A stretch of 64,000 nucleotides of DNA. Source: Peltaster fructicola. Its lineage: Eukaryota > Ascomycota > Dothideomycetes. Where the stretch lies: positions 621,501-685,500 of the forward strand of contig CP051140.1 in the NCBI GenBank assembly GCA_001592805.2. The letters run 5' to 3'. This document shows, piece after piece, positions 54,221 through 64,000 of the stretch (its first letter is position 1; each line of letters opens with the position of its first letter). Below the pieces are notes generated by a model that was not told the DNA's origin, searched no databases, and worked only from the letters and a program-made list of their open reading frames with translations. A program made the position numbers and the translations under genes.

Positions 54221-56176
54221 CTATAATATATGGTCGACCAGACGATCCCAAAGTCCTTGACCGATGAAGGCACGTTCCTCATCCTCCCATTTCTTTCGCT
54301 CGATGCTCCGCCGTGCGTTGAAAGCACGTACAAACTTCCAAGCTTCCGTGTCTGCAAGATTCCAAGCCTCAACGAAGTTCTTGAGCTTCGTGTTCGCAAC
54401 GCGATCTTTTCTCTTTCGTGGTTGGAGGAACTCCCGCGAGAGATCCAGTCGTCTCTTCTCCTCGGCCAGTTCAGCAGGCGTCACCTCGACTCCCTCTCCG
54501 AACTCCGGCTTCGGTGGAGGTGGTCGTCGTTCAGGTCCAGGGACCGGTGATTCTGACTTGCCTTGCTTCAGGTGCTGTCGTGGTATCTTGAAACCGAACA
54601 GCCAATCCAGCTCCAGTGCCTCGCCTTCACCTGTGTTGTCCTCCGAGCCAAATGCTGTCTCGGCGGTCAGCCACAGGCTTCTTAGTTGACTCTCGTCAGA
54701 TGCTACTGCATCTTTGAGCGAGCCAAGGCGAACATATGGACTCTTGCCCGTGCCAAGCCATTCTTTGGTAGCTGCCAGGATCCATTTATCGCGATCAGTT
54801 TGGCGGCGTATGAATTTGGGGTTCAGGTCCGCTCGCTGATGGTATAGGCAATTCATCGTGTATGGATGTGGTACTGTAGCAATGACAAATATGTCCGTCC
54901 GGTTTCGAAACACTGGTGGCGTGTGTAGAGCAAGAGGTGAGCTAGCCGCGCAAGTCTTGCATCCTGGCACATTTGGCGGACAGGAATTTGGTAGTGGTGA
55001 CCAGGAGCACTGTGAAAGATTGCGAGCAATCTCAATCGCTGGGGCTATCATGTGCGTACTGATGTCAGCCATAGGCTTCAGCACATGTATCCCCATAGGG
55101 AATTGATTCTGCCAGATGGTGTGCAAGTGGCTGTTTATCAGGTTGGCTAGGTCAGTCAAACCATCAATCAATGTGGATTCTTCGTTGAACTTCTCCTTAA
55201 TCGGTTGATACTTGCTTCCAATAATGTCTCCACTGTAGAAGGCGATGGCGTCAGCCTTCTTGTCAACTCGTAGAAGGTCGCTAGGTATAGCATCAACGAA
55301 ATTCTCCACTTCTTTCACATTCTTGGCCTCCACGACACTCTTCGTGGCACGCTCAATATCAGCCTTGTTCCCGACGAAAATGCCGTGTCCAATATCTCCA
55401 AATCGTGTCAGCTGCGGGAACTCGCCTCGGCGTAGGAAGTTGAGCAATGTATCATCGTAGACGGCCATGGGCACAGCCAGCCAGTTGCACAGGATACCCG
55501 TACCCATGCTGCTCCATGCCAACCACCGTAGTACTTCGAACTCCATGTCGTGTTCGAGCTTCAGTGACATAGCTTGTTGATACAGAGGGTTCTTCATAGC
55601 TTCGCCTCTTCCCAGCACCATGGGCTTGAAACCCTTTGCCCACCAAGCTCTTCGCCATATGTTGACCAATTCAAGCTCAGCATCCAATAGCTTGTCACTT
55701 TTGTCCTTCTCTTTCGGCTCGAAGTATGTGTAGATTGCTGGTCGATTCTTCTCAGGAGGTAGTACGCTACGATCCTCATCCAGCGTTACTGTATCGCTGA
55801 ACGGGTTCTGCCATTTGAAGTCTGTGAACCAGCTCGTCTCGCCACTCGTGCTGTTCAATTGCTGCGCCGGGGCCTTGTGCGCAGGGATTCGGAAGGGATT
55901 GAGCTCTTGTGGGATTGTGGATAACTGATCGACGACCTGATGTGCGGCATCAAACGTCTTGCGAGCGCCCTCCTGTAACTCGTCTCGGTATGGTACATTT
56001 TGAAGATATGGGTCGGCGTGTTTCGTCGATCCGAGAAGAACAATGCTGAACAGGCAGAAGACGAATATAGATACAACGATTTGAAGCCGTCGTGGCAGAT
56101 AAGAGCATGGATTTAGTCGGCGCGGCATTGTTGAGAGTTGTGGTGAATGAGAGTCGCGCAGCGATTGAGGTGCCAA
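54221..56176 (-). CDS. Conserved fungal type II membrane protein of unknown function
   Basis: Intronless, 651 residues from 56176, or 635 from the in-frame ATG at 56128 (MPRRLNPCSYL), which is equally likely. One membrane anchor (IVVSIFVFCLFSIVLLGS) near the N-terminus is followed by a large domain with NRPAIYTYFEPKEK, RAWWAKGFKPMVLGRGEAM and CNWLAVPMAVYDD; it looks glycosyltransferase-like in layout (anchor, then Rossmann-like strands) but I see no firm donor motif. A C-x-x-C pair (GCKTCAASSP) and ILAATKEWLGTG follow. The C-terminal 100 residues are Pro- and Arg-rich. I recognise it only as a widely conserved uncharacterised ascomycete protein. Confidence 0.65.
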   Translation of the reverse strand: MAPQSLRDSHSPQLSTMPRRLNPCSYLPRRLQIVVSIFVFCLFSIVLLGSTKHADPYLQNVPYRDELQEGARKTFDAAHQVVDQLSTIPQELNPFRIPAHKAPAQQLNSTSGETSWFTDFKWQNPFSDTVTLDEDRSVLPPEKNRPAIYTYFEPKEKDKSDKLLDAELELVNIWRRAWWAKGFKPMVLGRGEAMKNPLYQQAMSLKLEHDMEFEVLRWLAWSSMGTGILCNWLAVPMAVYDDTLLNFLRRGEFPQLTRFGDIGHGIFVGNKADIERATKSVVEAKNVKEVENFVDAIPSDLLRVDKKADAIAFYSGDIIGSKYQPIKEKFNEESTLIDGLTDLANLINSHLHTIWQNQFPMGIHVLKPMADISTHMIAPAIEIARNLSQCSWSPLPNSCPPNVPGCKTCAASSPLALHTPPVFRNRTDIFVIATVPHPYTMNCLYHQRADLNPKFIRRQTDRDKWILAATKEWLGTGKSPYVRLGSLKDAVASDESQLRSLWLTAETAFGSEDNTGEGEALELDWLFGFKIPRQHLKQGKSESPVPGPERRPPPPKPEFGEGVEVTPAELAEEKRRLDLSREFLQPRKRKDRVANTKLKNFVEAWNLADTEAWKFVRAFNARRSIERKKWEDEERAFIGQGLWDRLVDHIL

Positions 56177-56645
56177 TGGAAAGGAGTGTGTTTGCGTCAG
56201 ATCATCTGAACAGCATATCTCTCTTGCTGTTGAGCGCGATGAAGCGTTCGCTGCAATGTTGCATCTCTGAGGCCACGATGGGAGAGATGACGAGTACGTT
56301 AGATTGCTGATGTGAAGAACAGGGTCAAAAGAGTGATTAGCTTCATGCAGATCGCCGTTCCCTGGCGTCGGATAAGACTAGAATACTCCCAGGATTGCAA
56401 CCTCTTTGTCCACTGAGGACAAACCTTGCATCAGGTTAAGCACATGTATTGTCGCTGCGAATATATGTATGTGCCAGATGATGTAGGGTTGTAGTCTTCG
56501 AGACCAAGACCTTTCAATGCTTAAGACCCACGAAACCCAACTTGAGGGAGGCACAGTGCATACGGATCGCATCTTCGCTCGACGTGGTGACCGATTCACT
56601 GCCCTCACTTTCGATGACAACGCAGCCAGAGAAGTCTTCAGAGCT
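56177..56645. other. Intergenic region before FPGS 3' end
   Basis: 469 bp between two minus-strand genes, holding the promoter of the unknown membrane protein and the 3' UTR of the folylpolyglutamate synthase. No gene is seen. Confidence 0.4.
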
Positions 56646-58341
56646 TCAGCTGCGTCCATCAGGCAGTATCTGCAGGATTCCACCTAGCAGATGTTGGCTA
56701 CCTGTTGCGAATATGCGTGTAGCATCCCGAGTCTGGACCAGTCTCACAGCAGCGTCAATCGTTGGTACAGTGCTCAGTTTGGCATCCGGATAGTGCTCCA
56801 ACAGGATCTCGCTGTACGTTTTCCACAGTTCCGATACGCTTTCAGCGGTTTGAAGCAGCGTTCCTGGAGCTGGCAGTCGTGTCAGCTGAGCCTTGCACCA
56901 ACACAGCCCACCTACCATGATCATTGTTCTGGTTCTGCTTCTGTGCAGAGCGCGCATATGTTGTCAGGATGACTTCGACAAAATCGACTTTGTGAGCTTT
57001 CAGCGTACCAAGCAGACTTCTAAGCACTTTGCCGCCATCTCTGTTGCTTGATATATGGCTGAAGACCAGGATGTTCGACTTGTCAGGACTGGAAGAGCAA
57101 GGTCAGCACTATCTGTATTAGACCAGCTAGCTGCTTACCCATCGCCACAACGTGTGGCTTCAGAAAACCACTGAGCTGCTTTCTCCATACTGAGCTCGTT
57201 ATGGGCAGCATCAAGATACCACTGTCGTTGGCCTTCACGCAGCTGCTGGAATCTACCAGGCCAAGCAAACTCAGCTATACCTTGTACGATATCACTCGGT
57301 GTCAGCGTTGGCTGCTCGACTGTTTGCAAGTACGCGTTCGAGGCAAGCAATGCGACACTACAATTGACGCGCAGAACTTCAGCTGGGAGTCCAGCCATCG
57401 CCTTCGACATCTCACCTCCAATGCTGGCCACCTCGAGTGCTACGTTCTTCTCCGCAGCACGTTGCTGAAGTACCATTACGGCCTCGTTCGCCTGTGGAGC
57501 AGTAATAGCCATGGCACCGGGCTTGAAGATGCCGGCCTTGTGCCAGGCGATGTTGCTGAGTGTAGGACCCAGCTGATCAACGTGATCCATGCCGAGAGTT
57601 GTCACTACGGTCACCGCAGGCTGCTCAACGAAGTTCGTGGCATCATACTCCCCTCCGTGGTGAGTCTCGATGATAGCCACATCAACCTTCTCCTTGATGA
57701 AAGCATGGAACGCCACGAGTGCCCACAATTGCAGATATCGTGGCGCTTTGTCAAAGTCGTCAACTTCCCGAGAGTGCTCTAGCGTTCTGTAGACCTCAAA
57801 GAAGTACTCGGCGAAGCGGTCTTCCGACAGGGGATCGAAGTTGATACGAATTCGTTCCAGTGGTGAGATAAGATGTGGTGATGTGTACAATCCTAACTTT
57901 GACGGAAATCCTGTTCGTCTGCCATGCGTCCTGAGCAAGACCTCTGTGAAAGCACATGTACTGCCTTTACCTTTAGTGCCTGCCACATGGATGACGTTCA
58001 ATGCTTTAATATCGGCGTCCTGCACCTAGCACATTAGTACGTGGACTGTACCTCACAAGACCGTGCCATTCGTACCGAGTGGCCCAGAAGCTGCAACCAT
58101 CTCCTCATACCCACGATGCTTGGTCTGCCTCGCAGATCAGGCGTGACATGTTGTACAGGGCTTGGTCGTTGCTCCTCTCTGCTCGAACGAGCAGGTCTCG
58201 CTTGTCTCCTCCGATTGGCAAGAAGGCGTAAAGCTTCCTGGTTCGCATCAGACCAGGCGATCGAGCAAGATCCTCCGTCGTTCGCACCTGATAGTTTCCT
58301 GCAGACTCATTGAAACTGCTCGTTCTCACCATCCTGCTCAT
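56646..58341 (-). CDS. MET7: Folylpolyglutamate synthase
   Basis: Adds glutamates to tetrahydrofolates, trapping them in cytosol and mitochondria. Five exons: 58341-58288, 58237-58076, 58019-57139, 57088-56916 and 56869-56646, with introns of 50, 56, 50 and 46 bp; 497 residues. Motifs: NYQEALRLLANRRRQARP, NVIHVAGTKGKGSTCAF (ATP P-loop), LGLYTSPHLISPLERIRI, ETHHGGEYDATNFV, TLGMDHVDQLG, AWPGRFQ and YLDAAHNELSM; it ends ATGSQHLLGGILQIL. Exon 3 could also begin at 58025, adding Val-Gln. The last intron was placed at 56870-56915 because a shorter 24-nt choice is implausible. Confidence 0.9.
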
Positions 58342-58871
58342 TTCGCATCGCTGACGGTAGCAACAGACCAACGCGTGCGACGCCTCGGTCGATGGGATGC
58401 CTATGCAAGCGTCATCGAGACGTGTGTCCTGTCTGTATGGTCGTACTCCAGGTCGCCCACCAAGTACGCAATGAGCGAAGCTAAGCAAGATCCTAGCAAC
58501 GAAAGCGCAGCTCTGTCCGTTTCCGCCCAAGAGTCGTGCCACAACCAGGGAGCGTAGCAGGGGTCGGCCTGTCTGCAAGGCTTGATATAAGCCTTTGCGC
58601 TAAACCTTGTTAGTGAATAGTTCTTGGTTGGATGTGAAATTCCAGTTCAACGACATGTCGTTGTCATACACTAGAGTCTGTCGAAAGCTGCGGAAGACAC
58701 GTCAATTGAGTCGTCGATCGCTCGACCTGTCGTGATGAATCAGAAGGAACCTAAAGGCTGAGTTGTGCGCCCTTGGTCAAGCAAGTATAAAGTGGGTCGG
58801 CTCCCTTGATCACCAGCTGAAAGCATACTTTGCTTTCGGAGGATGCCATCACCTTCCACATTCCTCTTGGT
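58342..58871. promoter_or_regulatory. Divergent promoter FPGS / small unknown gene
   Basis: 530 bp between divergent starts. A plus-strand TATAAA lies at 58786-58791, about 80 bp before the start of the next gene. No gene is seen. Confidence 0.45.
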
Positions 58872-59372
58872 ATGAGTATGGCCGCTTCATCGTCATCATC
58901 GTCGTATGCTCGAGGAGCAAGAGGAGAGCGCTCACCGGAATCCTTCGAATCTTTGCGGAAGAGGAATGAAGCTGTAGAAATCCTTCAGAGCTACGAGAAG
59001 CTGTCCTGGCACTCCTATGCTCGCCGCGAGGTATGTTCGCCATGATCTTGCTCTTGTTACCCACTCTTGACGTCCGTGTAGACATTGCAGCAAACCAGAC
59101 TACATTTCCAGAACATTGTGGCGGGCTTCAGTTCTGAGGATGAGGCTGCGTTGGTCGACTGGCCGACTGACAACTCTCCACTGCCCGCCCGTGATGGAGA
59201 CGCTGATAGAGGCTCTCGTAGGAAGTCGACGAATCCTGCGGACAAGGGGAAGGAGAGTGCCAGTGTTGCTGCACAGAATGGATCAGTAGCAAGTCCTGGT
59301 GGTAAGGGCAAGGAGAAAGCCAACGATGCCACGAAGTGGAGTGATTCGAGTAAGAAGAAGCGCAAAGGCTGA
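58872..59372 (+). CDS. Small hydrophilic protein of unknown function
   Basis: Two exons, 58872-59030 and 59082-59372, with a 51-bp GTATGT-AG intron; 149 residues. A Ser/Arg-rich start leads to a likely helix, ESFESLRKRNEAVEILQSYE, then LSWHSYARRETLQQTRLHFQ across the junction and NIVAGFSSEDE. The last 60 residues are Lys-, Ser- and Gly-rich and end in KKKRKG, which could serve as a nuclear signal. I do not recognise a family with certainty. An in-frame ATG at 58830 is possible, but the TATA box at 58786 favours 58872. Confidence 0.6.
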
Positions 59373-60332
59373 AGAAGTTTGCCTCACTTGTAAGTTTACG
59401 GTATTGTCCACGCCTTTCACGGACCCATGACTGCCAGGTCCTGTCTCTCACCCGTTGCGCACTGTTGTGAGCATGCTTCCTCTTCATCACCATCATCATC
59501 CTCATTAGGTTCAGTATGTCATCGTCACGATCTCACTGATCACTCAGCAGCCTTCGACGCATGCCTGTACAGCGAGCGCGGCAAGCGCGGTGCTTGCGAT
59601 GTCGCAATGCTTGCGGCTTTGGAGTCACGCACCCGCTAGCCATGCAGTCTGTCGACCTCACCTCATTCCCAGCCACTTCGACAATAGGAAGCTCTAAACA
59701 CAAGGTCACATTGACTGCTCGACAATGGTACCCAGCCACTCCATGTGCGCTGCACGGTGCAGGCACTCTTGGCTTGGCGTTATGATAGAGGAAAAGAGAC
59801 AACACATCTTCACCTCCGGCGTCACCTCAGTATGAATACAACAGCTACAACCATTACAGTATAGGCATCAAATGATGCGCTTCGACAAGCGCTACATTCT
59901 TACACCCTCCTCGCTCTCATAGCGGTGAGTCTTGAGCAGATATCATTACAGAAAGATTCGGTGGGTCCCTCTACTTGCTCACCTCATTGCCAGCCTCCTC
60001 CATATCATTCTTCCAACCCTCTGCCAAAGGATAAATACTTCTGCTTCTTCCATCGCGATTCTTCCTTGCCTGTCATATTCTCTCTTCGTTTTCAAAACCA
60101 TTACGGTGTCAAGGCGTTCTCGTTCACACAAGTCAATTCTGTTCAGCCGGTCTGTCCAAGGCGAAACTCACAGCATCCACTTCCCTCTGTACCAATACTC
60201 CGCTCTACTCTAATAACAATCATTCAGCTGGTCTGTTGATTTTCGAAATCACCAATCTTACAAGACTGCTGGCAGTTTCAAGATCAAGTACGAACAACAA
60301 CAATAACAACAACCAGTCGTCAATTGTTCACC
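59373..60332. promoter_or_regulatory. Promoter and long leader of the zinc-finger gene
   Basis: 960 bp without a supported gene. The last 400 bp are pyrimidine-rich and end in a CAA-rich stretch (60294-60313) just before the CACCATG start, the layout of a long unstructured 5' leader. Short frames in the region have no family features. Confidence 0.45.
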
Positions 60333-61538
60333 ATGTCATCCGCTCTCGGCATTGAGGTGTTCGAGCAACCAGCTGGCTGCACCAGTGGCATCTCCTGCGA
60401 CAAGCCTGGTCACATCCACCACTGGCCAACACAAGGTCAGATCATGATCGAGCGCTGTGAGCACTACTGCCTCTTCTGCACTGGTGCCAAGGCTCAAAAG
60501 CGCTGGTCGTCAGCTTGGTTCCTTCGTCGTCACATTCGTACCGCTCACGCAGCCAACGAGTTCCCAAACCTTGAGATCAGTGAAGGTTGGGGACGTCGAC
60601 CAGACGGTAATGCTCGTCCAATCCAAAAGAAGCGTCCACCACCAGGCTCAAACCGCAAGCGTTCCAAGATGCTTCTCATGCAACGAAGCCCAGGCATGTC
60701 TACTGGCAACACTCCTCCGCTCTTCCTCTCGACTACACCCCCAGCCGGTCATCCTTACACGACCAGTCCAGCTCTTATCATGCAGACTGGCAACAACATT
60801 GGCGTTGCTTACGATGCTGCTGGCAATCTGCTATATCCAAGCATGGCACATGGGCAGACCATGTCTCCTGTTCACGACAGCTCTGTTCAGTCCAGCTTCG
60901 GCTCCGCTCAGTTCTCTAGCCAGTACACCTCGACTCCAGCTACCAGCTTTTCTGACTACAATCCAAACGAAGTCGTTGACGACAGCTTAGTTGAGCTTAG
61001 ACTTCGTGCCGCATTGGCTCCAGAACTTCTCGAGTCTCCACCCACTGCTGCAACTCTTCAGGACACTGCCACCTTTCACAATGCTCAGACCTTCGCATCT
61101 GCACCAGAGCTTGCCTTCCAGGGCTCTACAGTCTCTCCACAAGACATGTATCTCTTCCACGAGGGTGACTCCATCAACCCACTGGCTGTCATGAACAACA
61201 GCATCGGTCTAGCTCTCAGTGCTGAACGTCACAACGACGTCAATATTGACTTTGACATCTCTGAGTTCCTCAATGAGGAAGCTACAGCTCTCCTAACTAC
61301 TACTGCTCCATTCGCTGAGCTTCAGAACGTCGATTCTGGCTTCGCTGCCTTTGCCAATTCAGCTGTCTTTGATCACGACACCACCACCAACGGTACCAAT
61401 GCCTCACACGAGCTCTACGACTCTTACCATATCAACGACAACACTTCAAGCTTCAGCTTCGGTCTGTCTGATCTTGACATGGAATTCAACCCTGTCGACT
61501 TCGACATGAGTTCAACTACATTCACATTCGATTCTTGA
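60333..61538 (+). CDS. C2H2 zinc-finger protein, putative transcription factor
   Basis: Intronless, about 401 residues from the CACCATG start at 60333; an ATG at 60324 would add three. One zinc finger is visible near residues 45-75: CEHYCLFCTGAKAQ then WFLRRHIRTAH, with C-x2-C and H-x4-H spacing. A second Cys/His cluster (CTSGISCDKPGHIHH) lies before it. A basic patch (RKRSK) follows, and the rest is Ser/Thr/Asn- and acid-rich with FDISEFLNEEATALL and DLDMEFNPVDFDMSS, which resemble acidic activation segments. I know no characterised orthologue; a DNA-binding role is inferred. Confidence 0.7.
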   Translation: MSSALGIEVFEQPAGCTSGISCDKPGHIHHWPTQGQIMIERCEHYCLFCTGAKAQKRWSSAWFLRRHIRTAHAANEFPNLEISEGWGRRPDGNARPIQKKRPPPGSNRKRSKMLLMQRSPGMSTGNTPPLFLSTTPPAGHPYTTSPALIMQTGNNIGVAYDAAGNLLYPSMAHGQTMSPVHDSSVQSSFGSAQFSSQYTSTPATSFSDYNPNEVVDDSLVELRLRAALAPELLESPPTAATLQDTATFHNAQTFASAPELAFQGSTVSPQDMYLFHEGDSINPLAVMNNSIGLALSAERHNDVNIDFDISEFLNEEATALLTTTAPFAELQNVDSGFAAFANSAVFDHDTTTNGTNASHELYDSYHINDNTSSFSFGLSDLDMEFNPVDFDMSSTTFTFDS

Positions 61539-61854
61539 CCTCAGCATTTGGCTACACACAGTGCTTGCCAACCAATCCTAGATACCCGCTCCCACGAGCT
61601 TCCAGCGTTACGGTTGCATGAAACACAACCAAGACACCAAGCAAGGACTGTCCATGGTGAAACTAATGCCTCAGTGCCATGCGCACTCACTGTACAAGAG
61701 CTTGACTTTGCCACAAGGTCGCTTTATCACTGTACAATATCTTGCTTCTGCTTACGGCCTCTTCATCGGATCTTCATAATTACGATAGCTCCAACCATAG
61801 AATGTGCTTCTTCAAGATGTCCAATTCACTTTCAGACCTGTCACAGTCGTTAGC
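61539..61854. other. Convergent 3' region
   Basis: 316 bp between convergent stops of the zinc-finger and oxygenase genes. Nothing else is seen. Confidence 0.45.
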
Positions 61855-64000
61855 TTATTGCCGTAACAAATCGTCACCGCACTTACTCGTTGGGAATGGG
61901 AAGAACATATCCCAGTCCTCTGTCATGAACGCATGGTAGTGCCAGTGCTTATCAAATGCCTCGAGATCGCCAGGCACGAACTCCTTGACGATCTTCTTGA
62001 CTTTACTTTGCTCCTTGTATTTTCCCACAGCAACATCAGCAGCCTGAAGGTTGTCGAGACGACCGATGACCTTTAGCATCGTCGTCAGTGCCACACGGGT
62101 CATGGGCGTTCCAAGGCACTGGTGTGGACCCCAACCGAAGTGAACATAGCTGTCGATGTCTCGGTCAAGTCTGACCTTATCAGGATCTGGGAAAGCCTTG
62201 GGGTCTCTGGAAACAGCTTTGAGGTTGACCATGATAACGTCGCCGGCTTTGAGATTGTAGTCCACTGAGCTGACATTGAAGCCGGGATTCTCATCTGTGA
62301 TATGGCAGTGTTTCGTTACTCGTCGGAAAACGCCAGTCTCTCCATTGAGGCGAGAGAACTCGAGCATGTAGTGCATTAGCTTGTCGAAAGCTTCTGGAGT
62401 GTCCTGCTTAGCCAGCCGGTTGATCTCTGGAATGTGTTCTGTGCCCTCAGTGAACATGTAATCGAGGATCTGGCCAAACAACTGGCCCTGGTTAGCGACC
62501 ATTCCCGCTGCGGTCCCCATAATGTTGCCGTACACAAGATCGTTAAGGTCTGTGTTGGCATCGCAAAGCCTCTTGATCATATGGATACCGTAGTCCTTCA
62601 GCGTGCTGTTGACTGGCTTGATGCGATCGATCAAGTCTTCAGCCAGCTTGCCAGTCTTGTAAATTGCGCGCACCTGCGCTTCGATGAAGCCGCTCAGTAT
62701 CTTTGTGACATCGTATGCGGTCTGTCGTAGGCCGAAAGACTTTGGTGGATCGACATCGAAGAACACGCAGATAAAGACCGCTGCGAAGATCAGATACATC
62801 TCCGTCTCTGTAAGCATGCCATGAGGAAATTCCTCTGTCTTCAGAGGCAGACTGAAGAGCTCAGCCGCGAAATGGACATGCACTCTGTTGCCGACCTCAC
62901 GAATGATATCCACCTGGTTAAGCTTGCCGAGCTTGAAGCTTTTCTCTTGTAGCATCTTGGTTGTTGTCTCTTCGTAGAAAGTCTGCACAGCCTGCAGCCA
63001 CTTCTCATTACCCTTCGGGATCGCTCGTGATGATTCACCTTGATAGAGTCCTTTCTCCATGAGCGCACGGCTCTTGGCGTTCGCTGGTCCATCGCCAGCA
63101 AGCATGAAATTCTTTGCGGCAGGAGTCATCAAAAATTGCATTGCCTTGCCCCAAGTGACGTTGAAAGTCTCCTTGTCGTTCATGATCTTCATCGCTGCGG
63201 AGTGAGACATGATGATCGTTGGTTGAGGGATCGATGTCGGCTTGCTCATGTCGTACTTGTGATCCTTATTGAGAGCCTTCAGGATGATCTCTGTCTCAGA
63301 TGGTACTGTCAGTGGGTAGTGCACGTATATCGAAGCAGGGTCGTAGTTGTTCGGGAGTGCTCGCAGAAAGAGCTTGTAGAAGACGCAACCGTTGTCGATT
63401 GCAAGATCTGATGATGCTTCTTGTAAGCCCCAATTAGTGAGGGCTGAAGGAGTGTAGCAGGTCGTGTAGAACCTGTCTCCCCGGACAAGTGCGACAGCAT
63501 CTGAGAGCACTGCTCTGGACACTGTGTATGAAGGGCATAACCCAGAGCCGGGCAGCATAGGCTTCTTGGCGTCTTCGACGACCAGGCCAGGGTACAGCTC
63601 GACATGATCTGGAGTATCGTACAGATGCTTCAACGCTTCAGCAACCTCGACATTCTTGGTGATGTCGTCAAATGTCCTGTGAGGCTGCAGCCCAAAGTGC
63701 TGTCTGAATTCGTTCAATGTCGCCAGCTGCCAAGTACGGGCCTGTTGTATGCCTAACACCTCAATAGCACGGAGGCAGATAGGCACTTGCTGTGGACCCA
63801 TCGCATTGGCACAATCTTCAATACTGGCAGTCAGTAGGGCAGCCAGATCATCGTCTTTGAATCGTCCTTTGTATGGTCCATCAGTTATGCGCTGCAGCGT
63901 CTCACTCTTTAGAGCTGGAAACGGTCGTTCATGAGGTGGGTGGCGTTCAACATCAGCCTGTAAGTGTCCAAGTGTTTTGACGACCTCGACTGGGTCGAGA
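61855..64000 (-). CDS. Psi-factor producing oxygenase (peroxidase-P450 fusion), C-terminal part
   Basis: Linoleate dioxygenase/isomerase making oxylipins that steer sporulation. The frame is open from the window end to the stop at 61855, so about 715 C-terminal residues are present and the N-terminus, including most of the heme peroxidase catalytic centre, lies outside. The peroxidase part ends with AIEVLGIQQARTWQLATLNEFRQHFGL. The P450 part shows an I-helix-like segment (GNIMGTAAGMVANQGQLFG), an ExxR-like region and the heme loop HFGWGPHQCLG. The heme Cys is present, so the P450 domain may be active as in PpoA; PpoC-type proteins have lost it. Confidence 0.88.
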   Translation of the reverse strand, partial: LDPVEVVKTLGHLQADVERHPPHERPFPALKSETLQRITDGPYKGRFKDDDLAALLTASIEDCANAMGPQQVPICLRAIEVLGIQQARTWQLATLNEFRQHFGLQPHRTFDDITKNVEVAEALKHLYDTPDHVELYPGLVVEDAKKPMLPGSGLCPSYTVSRAVLSDAVALVRGDRFYTTCYTPSALTNWGLQEASSDLAIDNGCVFYKLFLRALPNNYDPASIYVHYPLTVPSETEIILKALNKDHKYDMSKPTSIPQPTIIMSHSAAMKIMNDKETFNVTWGKAMQFLMTPAAKNFMLAGDGPANAKSRALMEKGLYQGESSRAIPKGNEKWLQAVQTFYEETTTKMLQEKSFKLGKLNQVDIIREVGNRVHVHFAAELFSLPLKTEEFPHGMLTETEMYLIFAAVFICVFFDVDPPKSFGLRQTAYDVTKILSGFIEAQVRAIYKTGKLAEDLIDRIKPVNSTLKDYGIHMIKRLCDANTDLNDLVYGNIMGTAAGMVANQGQLFGQILDYMFTEGTEHIPEINRLAKQDTPEAFDKLMHYMLEFSRLNGETGVFRRVTKHCHITDENPGFNVSSVDYNLKAGDVIMVNLKAVSRDPKAFPDPDKVRLDRDIDSYVHFGWGPHQCLGTPMTRVALTTMLKVIGRLDNLQAADVAVGKYKEQSKVKKIVKEFVPGDLEAFDKHWHYHAFMTEDWDMFFPFPTSKCGDDLLRQ

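Overview
The window is gene-dense nuclear DNA of a filamentous ascomycete. The genes are classic fungal ones, introns are short (44-58 nt, with CTAAC/CTGAC-type branch points where I looked), and about 28 protein genes lie on both strands with small gaps. A mycosporine gene set, a Ppo fatty-acid oxygenase and a Dal5-type transporter suggest a Dothideomycete, perhaps a melanised Capnodiales-type species; this placement is inference. I saw no transposon, LTR element, viral relic, CRISPR array, tRNA or rRNA.

Region 1 (1-8.7 kb): tail of a nitroreductase, a Dal5-family MFS transporter, an STK19 homologue, a DGAT2-type diacylglycerol acyltransferase with a very long repeat-rich N-terminal tail, and a nitronate monooxygenase.

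Region 2 (8.7-14.4 kb) is the most interesting part: a compact three-gene set consisting of an ATP-grasp ligase and an O-methyltransferase on the minus strand and a sugar-phosphate cyclase of the dehydroquinate-synthase superfamily on the plus strand. The methyltransferase and cyclase share a 1.1 kb promoter carrying two adjacent stress-element-like CCCCT repeats. This is the core set for 4-deoxygadusol and mycosporine sunscreens/osmolytes. A Golgi-type GT23-like glycosyltransferase follows.

Region 3 (17-28.4 kb): a Kip2/KipA kinesin, a DED1 RNA helicase whose reading frame is interrupted by four small apparent deletions, an unrecognised multi-pass membrane protein and the diphthamide enzyme DPH6.

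Region 4 (29.9-47.4 kb): a membrane-anchored methyltransferase-like protein, pyruvate dehydrogenase kinase, the AMA1-type APC/C activator, BET4, DPH3, frataxin, an Ldh2-family dehydrogenase, a large SMP/C2 (Mug190-like) contact-site protein, GlcNAc-6-phosphate deacetylase and RPB3.

Region 5 (47.7-64 kb): SEC61 alpha, mitochondrial dicarboxylate carrier, mitochondrial PheRS, NFU1, a conserved unknown type II membrane protein, folylpolyglutamate synthase, a small unknown protein, a C2H2 zinc-finger protein and the C-terminal two thirds of a Ppo (peroxidase-P450) oxygenase cut by the window end.

Gene-structure oddities recur: two GC-AG introns (nagA, SEC61), a 5-nt internal exon (DIC1), 9- and 10-nt first coding exons (BET4, SEC61), and apparent small deletions in DED1, the Ldh2 gene and probably the kinesin. 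Exon boundaries were placed by hand from splice signals, frame and family conservation.
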